Of a stretch of DNA of 64,000 nt, positions 11,540 to 21,896 are shown piece after piece (the stretch's first letter is position 1; each line of letters starts with the position of its first letter). The notes under the pieces were generated by a model that was given only the letters and a program-made list of their open reading frames with translations, was not told the origin of the DNA and made no database searches. The DNA comes from Moringa oleifera (taxonomy: Eukaryota; Streptophyta; Magnoliopsida; Brassicales; Moringaceae): contig JAJFZO010000234.1 in the NCBI GenBank assembly GCA_021397835.1, positions 2,305,001 through 2,369,000 of the forward strand, written 5' to 3'. The translations under genes and the position numbers were made by a program.

Positions 11540-12900
11540 ATAAATGAAAGAACTTACAAACAAATATAGGTCCACCAAATAAATGTCTTGCTCGTATACA
11601 TTGAGGAACTACTCTTGTCAAAAATGAAGAACACAAAGGTCATGTCATATAGGCTCGAGTCGAACATCCAATTGCTTCGACTTGAACTATTTGAAGGATG
11701 TCTTATATATAATATATTAATTATCAAAAAGAAGGACAATCAAACCTATTTCTCAATTCAATAGAAGCCCAAAGGGGAAGACATTCCAACTACATGTGAA
11801 GTAGTCATTTATTATGAAGCTTCCTGTCATTCATTTAACATATTATAAACTTATTCAGTTAATTATGATTGCCATGTGCCTTTTCATGTTGGTTAAAAAA
11901 TCACCATTACATGATGTCTCCAGTAAAAACAGTCATTATGGTAATAGGTAGTTCACGCATAAATCGAAGACAAAAATCTGGACTTTCTACGATGTTGGTA
12001 GTCATCATTTAATACCACCTCTTGGGGCAATAAACACATGACCACTTTTTCGGTTCTTTTTTCATCACATATGCATATTTGGTGGGATAATTTACTTATA
12101 ATTCAAGCATCAGTTGGGAAAACACATTTTGTTTATAAGCCCTAGTCACCTTATGAAAACATTTTGATTCGTATACTAAGAACATAAACCATGTGTGCTC
12201 TAAGGAAACATTGATGCAACAACATTAGCAATGCTAACATTTTGATCTAATATAATTATTAAATCTTTGATGGGGCCAATAACATTCTTTAGTTGAAGTG
12301 AAAATCACTCCTCATGAGTTATTATTTTCAAAATAACTGTGCCTAAAAGCTAAAGAATATATTTGTTCATTCTCATTCTTGCAAGCTACCATGAACATGA
12401 CACCATTAAACCTATCCTTCAAATAAGTTCCATCAATTATAAATACTGGTTTAATCCATGAATGAAAACTCCTTAATGATTAACCGAGAGTCATTGAAAA
12501 AAAAAAAACTAAACCAATTAATTGTTTCATCTTAAGTATCTAGGTTATGGTACCAAGATTGCATTATTCCAACTTATAACAATAAAAAGGTCATTGTTGA
12601 TAAAATTTAATTGGATCACCATATATTAGAGATAATGCATATTCTTTCACTTTTCAAGTTTTGCTATAAAGAATGTGAATACATACATCTCTTTCATATA
12701 GTTAATCATATCTTTTAGTTTTTTTATGCGATCATTCTACCCAGCCTTTAAGTAATAACATCCTTTATGATAACAGCACTAACTTGAGTGTGTCTTTGAT
12801 GAACTTCTTAAATCATGAAAATATGAGTCAAATCATTACTTTTAATTTGATATAATGACCTTTGAACTCGAACTGTAAAAAGTTTTCATTCATTGTCTTT
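11540..12900 (-). pseudogene. MuDR-type (MULE) transposase remnant
   Basis: The minus strand encodes, around 12465-12280, WIKPVFIIDGTYLKDRFNGV followed by a segment ending SLAFRHSYFENNNS. This is the MULE transposase core with the first catalytic Asp in IDGT and the later ENxxSW region. Further on, around 12080-11890, come YAYVMKKEPKKWS and MTTNIVESPDFCLRFMRELP, the block between the catalytic core and the C-terminal zinc finger. Upstream, at about 12740-12680, DYMKEMYV-like pieces fit the N-terminal part. Many stops and frameshifts break it. It points towards the plastid insertion and away from the inverted GCACCATTT array. The MULE call is fairly firm; the ends are approximate. Confidence 0.65.
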
Positions 12901-13859
12901 TTCTCTACAAGTAATTTGTAGTACTTCTTTTTTAAATCTGGCCACTTTAAACTTAAAATTATAATTCAAAGCATATAATCTCAAAAATCACTTCAATTAT
13001 TTTTTATTTGAGAAAAAACAATCACTAGCTAGGGCATCAGATGGACCCATTTTTCTAGTCATAGATATCTCACTAATACTCAACAAGTGTCTACCAAAGA
13101 TTTAAAAGGGTCTTTCCACATTATTTATAATAGCATTGCTTGGTTCTTTGGCACATGTATGCACATGTTGCAAATCATTGTAACTTTGATTTAATTCTAA
13201 TTCTGATCCATTCTAAGAGAAATGCCATGAACATCTTTATTGGTCCTTTGAAAGTCAGAAATTAGGTACTTATGCCTAACATCATAATCCATTACATCAG
13301 TCATGTTTAAAATAGTAGCCATATTTTAATATAACTCTTGTTGATGCATTTAATCCACACCTGAATCATGATATTGATAAGGGAGTTAGGGCTGCATAGC
13401 TAGGGTTGCTTCACTTAATTGATTACTACCAGTGAAGAATTAAAATGATCATACCTTACAAGCATCTTAACATTATCTACACTATATGTATGTTCATGTG
13501 ATGATGGACTAACATTTATGCACACTAAATCTACAAAAATCTAAAGAATATAAGCTTTATGTAGCCATATGAAATCAACATCATTGTCACATGTTATCTC
13601 AATTCGAGTTCGATTAATTCCTACTTGAGCCATCATACATAACTAATTATCAAACTTGAAATAATCAATTTCAAAAAATATTAAACGATCTTCAACAATT
13701 GAGTATAAGTCAATCTAGGCTTAACCTTAAGGCTCCTAGTTCTAACATTTTTTTTTTGACATAATCAAAATTGCTTCTTAATTCTATCCAATTTTAATTA
13801 TACATTATTACAATTCTTAGAATTGTCAATCTATAATTAGAAAGAAATTGAGCAAAATG

Positions 13860-14220
13860 GTGCAAAACATAAAATTAAAGGCGCAAAAATTAAAATTAAA
13901 ATGGTATGATAATGATAATTACTAAAATGATACGACCATGAAAGTATCAATGGTGTAATCATTGTTAAAATGGTGTGAGAATAACAATTGCTAAAATGGT
14001 TCAATAATGAAAATATTAATGTGTGACAATAACAAAAGCAATTGGTGTGAAAGTAACAAAACCAAATAGTGCAAAAAAAAGGCTTAAATAGTAGTGCAAT
14101 AATTTAAACAACGCGAAAAATACAAACAAGATGGTGCGTATAATACAAGAAATGATGCGAGACTTGGTGCAAAATAAAAATATAATAGTGTGAAACTCAG
14201 TGATGTGCTATGTACATAAT
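13860..14220 (-). repeat. GCACCATTT-motif array, copy 5, in inverted orientation
   Basis: The plus strand here reads AAATGGTGCAAAA, AAATGGTATGATAATG, AAATGGTGTGAGAATAAC and so on, the reverse complement of the motif in the four arrays to the left. This inversion across the unit suggests the arrays are a structural part of the ends of one transposon. Confidence 0.7.
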
Positions 14221-14249
14221 AACTGGGAAAGATGGATGGGATTATCGCT

Positions 14250-16235
14250 TTGAAGGTATTTACAAATGAAAAACATACCTCAAATGTAGTGAGTGAGAGG
14301 TAAATATTAAAAAAATCTAACCAAAGATATTTTTCCTTGGATTAAAGTGTTACATTTTTTAAAGACAAATCCAACCAAAAGTGTCATAAAGAATGTTATC
14401 AACTACTTCACTTTCATAAAATGGTGGATTCCAATGTAAATATTTTCTCTTTGCCAAGTATCACGTTAATAAAGGGAGAGAGATGTGTGAGAACATTAAA
14501 GAAAATGAGATTGCATGCACTCTTATTCCTTTCTTTTCAAACTCTTTTCCTTCCATTAATGCCAGTAGGGTATTTTAGTCTCATCAAGTGAATAAGTGAG
14601 TGTCTTGGTCTCACGAGGTAACCAAGTGCTAAAAAAAACTTAAAATTACTAATCTAGATTGTTTTTATGGAAAAAGATGGTTTTTGTAGTAGTGTTTTTC
14701 ATGTTATCATAATGAGTTAATACAGCTACAATATTATAATGCATACAAGGTAATTACAAGTGGATGAGCTTTGTTTTAATCATGATGCAAAATGGATGAT
14801 GATATTCAAGTGTTACTGTTATACATATATATATATATGTATGTATATATGAGTTAAGAATTGTTTGAATTATATATGTGTTGGTACTACTGTCTAAAAT
14901 AGGAGAGTGTTAGTTATGAGGAGCTGCATATACAATAAGTTAAAAACATAACACCAATGAACACTGATCAAGTCATATCAATTAGTGATAAGATGACGTT
15001 TACTTCTTGTACTATCATAGTGATATATATATAAAAGCTTGTGATAGTACAGCAATCAAAAGGATAGTTAATTTGAATTCCCATAGTAAAGTGTATCATA
15101 CTTGAATTGAGATTTTATACACCATGGTAACTTGACTCAGGGAAAAGTGATTTTTTTGTTTTAGAGTGAAAAAAACTTTTCCAAATCATTGAAGTTAAAT
15201 TGCATTTTGAGATGAGTTTTAAGAAAACTTGTCTTAAAATATTGTTAAAGCATTTACATTCCAATTTAATAGGGTTTGTTGATATTTTATAACACTTAGT
15301 TTCAATCAATGTAAAAGTGAGATAATTTTCAATGTACAATCGTCTACCAAACCATTTGTCAAACCTAATATAATTAAAACACATTGTTCATTCTAATACA
15401 AAAATCAACGAAACTCCCATAATAAATTTAAAAAGTATCATTATCTACACACTATCCATAATTCTCAATGTAAATATCATGTCAACGAATGTCATTAAAT
15501 TATATAGACTTGTATAATATCCATTAAACCTAACTAAATCATAACTAAACCATAACAAATGTAATTTAGACAACTTAAACACACTGAACTATTTGCACTT
15601 AACAACTCAAACAACTTAAACATAACAACTACAATTTTAACCTAATAACTCAAGGAACTTGTTTAGCATTTGCATCTATAGTTATTATCATGCATTTTCA
15701 AATGCACTTAATGTCTAACTTAGTGAAATTCAATGATAGTCCTTCCATGATCAATTCAATATATATCGTAAGCAGAAGACTGCATTGTTGATCTTGAAAA
15801 TGTGCCAACACTAAATGGATAATGCAAAATTTTTAGGCAGGAAAGGCATTCTAAATTGGGGGAATAATGTCCACAAACTCACTCTTTCTTTTACTGTGGA
15901 AGTTCCTTCTTAGGAATAACGAAATTATTATGGTTAACAAATAAAGAACTATGGATAATGCAAATTCACTATTACAACATACAACTCACAATAGCCAATG
16001 GTTAAGTAACTATGTTAATGACACATGCAATAATGCTTCGCATAGGTGATTAAAATCCACTTGTTAATAAGTCATAATACTAACTCACAATCAACAAACT
16101 TTAATGCACTAGTAAAAACTATGCAACAAATAAAGAATATATAATTTTCAAACCATCTTCAACAAACATAAATGCACTAGCAAATACAACATCACATAAT
16201 AACTTCCTAATAACAACCTTGACATTATGGCAATA
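14250..16235. other. AT-rich spacer between the MULE-like unit and the CACTA element
   Basis: No coding similarity is seen. It contains a short TA-rich microsatellite (about 14821-14850) and a 9-bp inverted repeat GTACTATCA/TGATAGTAC (15009-15017 and 15042-15050) separated by an AT-rich loop. The last bases form the left flank of the CACTA insertion. Confidence 0.4.
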
Positions 16236-16238
16236 TCT

Positions 16239-16251
16239 CACTACAACAAAA
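16239..16251 (+). repeat. CACTA 5' terminal inverted repeat
   Basis: CACTACAACAAAA pairs base for base with 29673-29685. The next base differs (A against T), so the perfect repeat is 13 bp. It is preceded by the TCT target duplication. Confidence 0.95.
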
Positions 16252-16259
16252 ATGAGATT

Positions 16260-16460
16260 AGTTTACACTAAATTGTTCATAATTAATAACAACTGTGAAT
16301 AAAAGTAGATTAGTTCACAGTTGTAATAAAACTATGAACAAAGTATATCTTTATTCACAGTTTTTATTAAAATTGTGAATAATGGCCATTTTTGTTCACA
16401 ATTATGTTTACTGAACAAAATAAAACTTTTATTCACAGTTTTACCATAACTGTGAATAAA
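16260..16460 (+). repeat. CACTA 5' subterminal repeats
   Basis: Several inverted and direct units of the kind TTCACAGTT(N)nAACTGTGAATAAAA (for example near 16314, 16348 and 16434). In CACTA elements such units are binding sites for the TnpA-type protein. The same units recur at the 3' end. The next recognisable unit is at about 17880, beyond the mitochondrial-like insertion. Confidence 0.85.
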
Positions 16461-16499
16461 AGTGGTATAAATTTAAAAGTCTATACATTCATCTATGTT

Positions 16500-17860
16500 T
16501 TCTATTTTTTTGCCCCTAGAACGATTGCTTTTTGTTTGCTTTTTTTATTAGAACGTTACTTGCCTCCTTGCCCAAGGGGATTTCAATTCTTGTTGTAATA
16601 TAGTTCGTTTTGCCTCTGGGCCATTGGATTACCACAAAACACACTCATCCATAAATTTTGAACAAAGTGGATGTCAATTCGGAAGACCAGATCCAACATA
16701 ACTTGTTGCTTTTATTTCAGGGAAGGAAGGAAGCGTCAGCTACCAAGTTCAGTGCTTGCTTACTTGGAACGAGTGAAGCAAGGGATTCTTTTTTTCTTTA
16801 AAGTCATAGGAGTGATTGGCTACACAGACTTGAAATCAGGCAACTAATGTTACGGGTAAACAATCAACCAAGTAAACCCCAGTCAGTGAGTTAATTCCTT
16901 AGCTTGCTTTCCAGCTCGATCCTAAGCTGACAAATGCTCCGCCCTCTTCTTCTAACCAATGCTTGCCATGGCCAGTGCCCCAACAGTTTGGTAGATATCT
17001 GGAGAAAAGGTTTTAACACTAGTGTGTCCTATATGTACTCTAGTTTATTTGAAGTATCCGATGGTGTAATGCTTCTTTAAAGAGCTCCCCACCACTTTAT
17101 CTCTGTAGGTAGGTTCCTCCATCTGTATACTGCTCTCATAATATGACATAATATTTTTACCATAAAAGGTCATGAAGGGACAAGCTTTTTCGAGACTAAA
17201 GACAGGGCATAGTGACCCTTACCTTAGCGGAAAAGGAAATTCTATTATAAATCATGGCCCACCTGTTATGCTTTGCGTGAAAGAACCTTTCTTTGTATGA
17301 CTTCTTTTTTACCTTAGGTCAAATAAATACGAAAGGGAGAAACAATCAAAATAAGCCATGAATGAAGAAGTTGGGTAATAAATTCGCCTCATTTCTCTTC
17401 TCTAAAGTCTACAAGAAACAAGTGGAAAAGGTAGGATTCAAACCTATGAAGAAAAACTTCAACAGATTTATAGTCTGTCGCTTTTGACCACTCAGCCACC
17501 CTCCCTTCCCGAGTCGAGGCCTCCCTCAATGGATTCTAAGAAGGGCCTTTAATCAATCAAAACAAAAAGCTTATTAATTTGATTGAAGGGAGCTTATACT
17601 ATTTATTAGCTTACTAGTGCTCCGAGATCGAGAATCTATTCATTTAGTCAATTCATCACAATCTCTATAAAGTAAAGGGCAAAGCTTCAACGACAGCGTC
17701 CCCCTCATATAGTCATCGACCTTCCCCAGCCCTCCTCCTTCTATCGTTTTTTTCTTGGCGAAGCTGTGAGTTCAAGTGCAAGTGAATGAACGAGCCAGCG
17801 AGCAGTGAATGAAGTAAGTACTGAATGAGCCATGTTCCTAAATTTTTTTTTGAAAAAAGA
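16500..17860. other. Probable nuclear mitochondrial DNA insertion (NUMT) inside the CACTA 5' end
   Basis: This stretch is distinctly less AT-rich than the CACTA sequence on both sides and has the mixed, GC-balanced look of plant mitochondrial spacer DNA (for example GGAAGCGTCAGCTACCAAGT near 16732). It contains a mitochondrial-type tRNA-Tyr pseudogene. Subterminal repeats of the transposon stop at about 16460 and resume at about 17876, so the foreign piece was inserted into, or captured by, the subterminal region. The edges are estimated from composition; only the tRNA is firmly identified. Confidence 0.6.
17423..17505 (-). pseudogene. trnY: Mitochondrial-type tRNA-Tyr pseudogene
   Basis: Read on the minus strand, 83 bases fold as a class II tRNA. 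The acceptor stem is GGGAGGG against CTTTTCC (with wobbles), the D arm is GTGGCTGAGTGGTC, and the anticodon arm CAGACTATAAATCTG has a 5-bp stem. A long variable arm and a T arm ending in GGTTTGAATCCTACC follow. Compared with plant mitochondrial tRNA-Tyr from memory, the anticodon GTA has become ATA (17469-17471) and the T loop has TTTGAA instead of TTCGAA, both G-to-A or C-to-T changes. No longer a proper Tyr-GTA tRNA. Confidence 0.8.
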
Positions 17861-18399
17861 GTGAAAGAATTTAAAACCTTTATTCATAGTTATGGCTATG
17901 ACTATGAATAAAAGTCCTACATTTTCTCCAAAACGATCGATAAACTTCATTGATTCTTTTTCTCTACTTGCTCAGGATAAACAAAGTCGATGCTTTTTCT
18001 CCACTTGCTTAAGTAGTAAACATAATGTATGAAGTGCAAAGTGTGAAGAAAGCCTCTCCAGGTTCCAGATTTGCAAACAAAACCTTCGGCCTTAACTATC
18101 TGCAATGATTTTTGCTTGCTTTTGGGTTCCATAACTGGTAGCTTAAATCTCCTCTTTTTCTCAGTAAGTTTAATCCTTTCTCTCAAAATTATGCGCTTAT
18201 CTTCTTTGTTAAAATGTAGAAATTATTGTTTTTTGATTTTTTGCTTTTAGTTTCATTATTTTTAAGCTCAAATTTGGATGTGATTTTTCTTCCATCGAGA
18301 TTCTATATATGTGCATGGTTTTGCTTTCATCAGGATTTTAGATTTGTTTCAAGGTTTGAAATATGTGTTAAGGTCTCACATTTAGATGTATCGGGCCTT

Positions 18400-19585
18400 G
18401 AATCTAGGATGGGAGTTCCTAGGTGAGGGGTTTTAGATTTGGGTTGGGAGCTCCAGATCTAGGTGAGGGGTTCCAGATTTTGGCTGGGGTTAAAGATCTG
18501 GGTGAAGGGTCTAGGGATTCGAGATCTGGGTGAGGGGTCTGAGTGTTCCAGATCTGGGTAAAGGATTCCAGATTTGGGCTGTGGTTCTAGATCTGGGTGA
18601 GAGGTTTGGGGCTTCTAGATCTGGGTAAAGAGTTTCAGATCTAGGTGAGGGTTCTAGGGGTTCTAGATCTAGATGAGGGTTTCAGATCTGGGCTGGGGAT
18701 TCCAAATCTAAGTGAGCAGTCTGAAGGTTCCAGATTTGGGTGAGGGTTTCAGATCTAGGTGAGGGGTCTAGGGTTCTAGATCTGGATGAGGGTTTCAAAT
18801 CGAGGCTCAAGATTCCAGATCTATGCTGGGGTTTCCAAATCTAGGTGCAGGACTTTAAATTTGGGCTAAGGATTCTAGATCTTGGTTGAATTCTGGATCT
18901 GTGCTAGGGTTCCCAAATCTAGTTGCAGGGCTTTAAATTTAGGCTAAGAATTTTGTATCTTGGTTGGGATTCTTGATATGTGCTGGGAGTTCTAAATCTG
19001 GGTAGGAGATTTTTAATCTCGGTTAGGATTTTAGATTTATGCTGGGGGTTCCAAAATCTGGGTGCGAGATTTTAGATTTTGGCTAGGGATTCCAGATCTT
19101 GGTTGAGATTTTAGATCTATATTGGGATTTTCAAATCTAGGTACGGGGTTTAGAGTTGGGCTACGGATTCCAGATCATGTTTAGGATTCTAGATTTATGC
19201 TGAGGGTTCAAAATCTAGGTGTGAGATTTTAGATCTGGGTTATGGATTCCAAACCTATGCTGGGGATTCCAGATTTGGGTGCAAGTTTCTACTTCCATCA
19301 AGATTTCAGATCTAGGCATGGTTCTACTTGTATTAAGGTTTCACATCTGGGTTAGGGATTCCAGATTTGGTTATAAGTTTCAACTTCCATTGAGATTTCA
19401 AATCTAGGCATGGTTCTACTTGTATCGAGGTTTCACATCTGGGTTGGGGGTTTCAGATTTATGCTAGGGGTTGCAGATTTATGATTAGGGTTCTAAATTT
19501 AGGTGCGAGGTTCTACTTTCATTAGGGTTTTAGATCTAGACATAGTTTTACTTCCATCGAGGTTCCAAATCTAACATATCAAAAT
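18400..19585 (+). repeat. Degenerate minisatellite with AGATCTGGGTGAGGG-type core
   Basis: Dozens of loosely repeated units of about 20-35 bases share a core close to GGGTTCCAGATCTGGGTGAG, with frequent AGATCT, GGGCTGGG and TCTAGG variants. Units are more alike at the left (18430-18800) and drift towards the right, where longer composite units with TTCTACTTCCATC and GGCATGGTTCTAC appear (about 19280-19600). It lies between the transposon 5' end and the transposase gene and has no long open frame. Such arrays are common in CACTA elements; any role is unknown. Confidence 0.85.
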
Positions 19586-19599
19586 ATGGGCCTTGACTG

Positions 19600-21860
19600 A
19601 TTGCAACAATGGAAGATGTGGTTCTACTATCATCTGGGTTCTAGATTTAGCTAATTAAAATATCTTGTGGTTTTGGTAAGGTTAATCTTTTCTCTGAAAT
19701 TTATAATTTTGTGTTATCTTTTACAATAGACATTGCGATGGTTGATTAATGTTTATTAAACTATATGTATGCTAGATTTTGCTTGACAAATGTTAGTTTT
19801 ACAAAAACACATTTATGAATTTTTGAGGTTTGTTTAGGTAGATAATTAGTTGATTGAAACCTTGATGGATTTTTTAAGATAAGCAAAAATTATGGTTATT
19901 TTATTTATTGCTTTTAGTTTCTTTATTTTGAAGACCATATTTATATGCAATGTTTATTGAATGAAATTGAAGCATATTACTCTATATGAAACCTATTTTT
20001 ACATAGGAAGAAAGCATGCTTATGTAGGTTAATGGATAAAATACATGGCACAAAACAATCTTTTATTTGCTTGCTCTCAACATATTCTTAAAATAGACAA
20101 GCAAATGAGACAAACATTTTTGAAGGGATGAAAAAGATGTCTAAATCTAATTGAAAACTAAGGTGAGTTTTTTCTAAAACTCCTAAAAAAGATATGCATA
20201 ACTATAAAACATAATCATATAATAATCAAATTTGGTTAGTGAGTAAAAGAAAACCCACAGATGTGGATGTTTGGGTGATCATCTTTATTATATGATTTAT
20301 ATCTCTCTTTTTCTCTAATTATGTTTTTTCTATTTTTTTCCCAATCTAAAGTATTTGCAGTTGCATTTGCACTACTTGTAACTAGTGCTGTGACCTTAAC
20401 ATTAAACATGTTGCTTCTTGTAATAGTTCTTCTCTTTCTCTTTCTATCTCTCTTACTGTTAACTTTCGCTTGGTATACACAGTTGTCTTTTCATTTTTTA
20501 TTTTAACAGTTTCTGAGCAGTCAAACAAAGTTCATTTACTTTTCTTTCGTTTTGCTTTGTGGGTCCTATATAGGACAAAAATGCGCATCATTTGCTATCA
20601 ATTATAAATAACATGTGCAGCTCTTGAGTTGTAGAATACGATGACATAAACCTTATAACTTAATTGTGATTTGAGAATTTAGATCACTTTTTATCTTTCT
20701 CAATCTCCATGATGTTAAGCAAATTAATTACTTTTTTTCTTCTTATGAGTATCAGCTTTTACTTTTTTTTGTTCTTTTTCAACTATTGGTTGGCTCTTCT
20801 CCAACAAATATGACCAAAAAGGAGCTTTGTGGACCTTGATTTAAGTTTACTTCTTAAGAAATTTTTAATAGCAAGAGAACTATCATGCAATCTAAATGAA
20901 AGCATGAGATAAATCATTATCTAAAGTAAAAAACATATGGAATACTCATGGTTTAATATTCAAGATTATAAATAAAGTATTGAGCAAATAATAGTACTGC
21001 ATTATAATATATTTTTTAATGATTAACATTAATTCGAGGGTCTTTAGAAGTGGGTTTATATAGTAAGTTGATCTTTTTTTTAGATTAACATTAATTTAAT
21101 TTTTTAAATATTCATTTTTTCTTAGAAAAGTTGACAACTTCAAAGATTTAGTAATTATGATTAATAATAAGTTAATTAGCAAAATTATTATTTAAATATG
21201 ATTTGTGTTTTTTCAAGAAGAAAATAGCATTGCAAGCTAATTGAGGAATCATCATTAACGTAAGCATTATTGTTTTACAAAATTTTATTTACTAATTTTT
21301 AAATTTAATGTAAATTTAAGTTATTCTTGTGCAATTTTACATTTAAAATTTATTTCACCAATTAGTAAAAAGATCCATTTATGTGTACAATATTGGCACT
21401 TTATGCTTAGTAAATATAACCTTGGATACTGTTTTAGAATTATAAATGAATATTTTATTATAATCCACGTGTATAACATGTGGATTAAATAAAAATTTTC
21501 ATTTATAATTCTTTAATTATTTAGTTTGGACAGTTTGAAAATATAATATTTATGTATAGCACATGACATGTAAATCTAGATTTATTTTATTTCATAATAA
21601 TTTTTGAGTAACATATCTTTTGTTTTTCGTGTACATATTACTCAATATTTGTTGATGTTTTGATTTTAAAAAAAAAAACACTAAAAAGTATCTACATAAA
21701 TCATGTACTTGAAGAACTATAGGGATATGCTGTCGAATTTTTTATGAAATGAAGCATGATTTATCATGTGCTCCCATAAATGTTACATTTCTAAATGGTA
21801 CAAGATCATCCTACCTGTAAAAAGTGCTTGACATGCATGTATATACATTGATAGAATCAA
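19600..21860. other. CACTA internal region without a recognised gene
   Basis: AT-rich sequence between the minisatellite and the TNP2 gene. A few short open frames are present but none resembles a known protein. It may include the promoter and 5' untranslated part of the transposase gene. Confidence 0.4.
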
Positions 21861-21896
21861 GTTGACGTGCTAACATATGGAGTGTTAAATATTAGA

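Larger units (their letters stand above)
6500..14250. mobile_element. Decayed MULE-like transposon unit with DUF1985/ULP1-type and MuDR-type genes (borders not fixed)
   Basis: Three signals define this unit. A DUF1985-like, ULP1-family-type gene remnant runs on the plus strand (about 7060-9990). A MuDR-type transposase remnant runs on the minus strand (about 12900-11540). Arrays of a GCACCATTT motif lie in plus orientation at 6640-6960, 8330-8690, 9150-9420 and 10010-10220, and in inverted orientation (AAATGGTGC) at 13860-14220. Plant MULEs that carry a ULP1-like gene beside mudrA are known (KI-MULE/Kaonashi types), so the pairing fits a known class. I could not find convincing terminal inverted repeats or a 9-11-bp target duplication; the borders are guesses from the outer arrays. 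Plastid DNA lies between the two genes. Confidence 0.5.

Noticed and set aside
6000..14750. Search for terminal inverted repeats of the MULE-like unit
   Set aside because: Only short partial matches (for example ACTAAAATAxCCTAC near 6150 and, inverted, near 14575) were found, too weak to call borders.
15009..15050. 9-bp inverted repeat GTACTATCA/TGATAGTAC
   Set aside because: Short, AT-rich, and expected by chance in a region of this length; no sign of a MITE around it.
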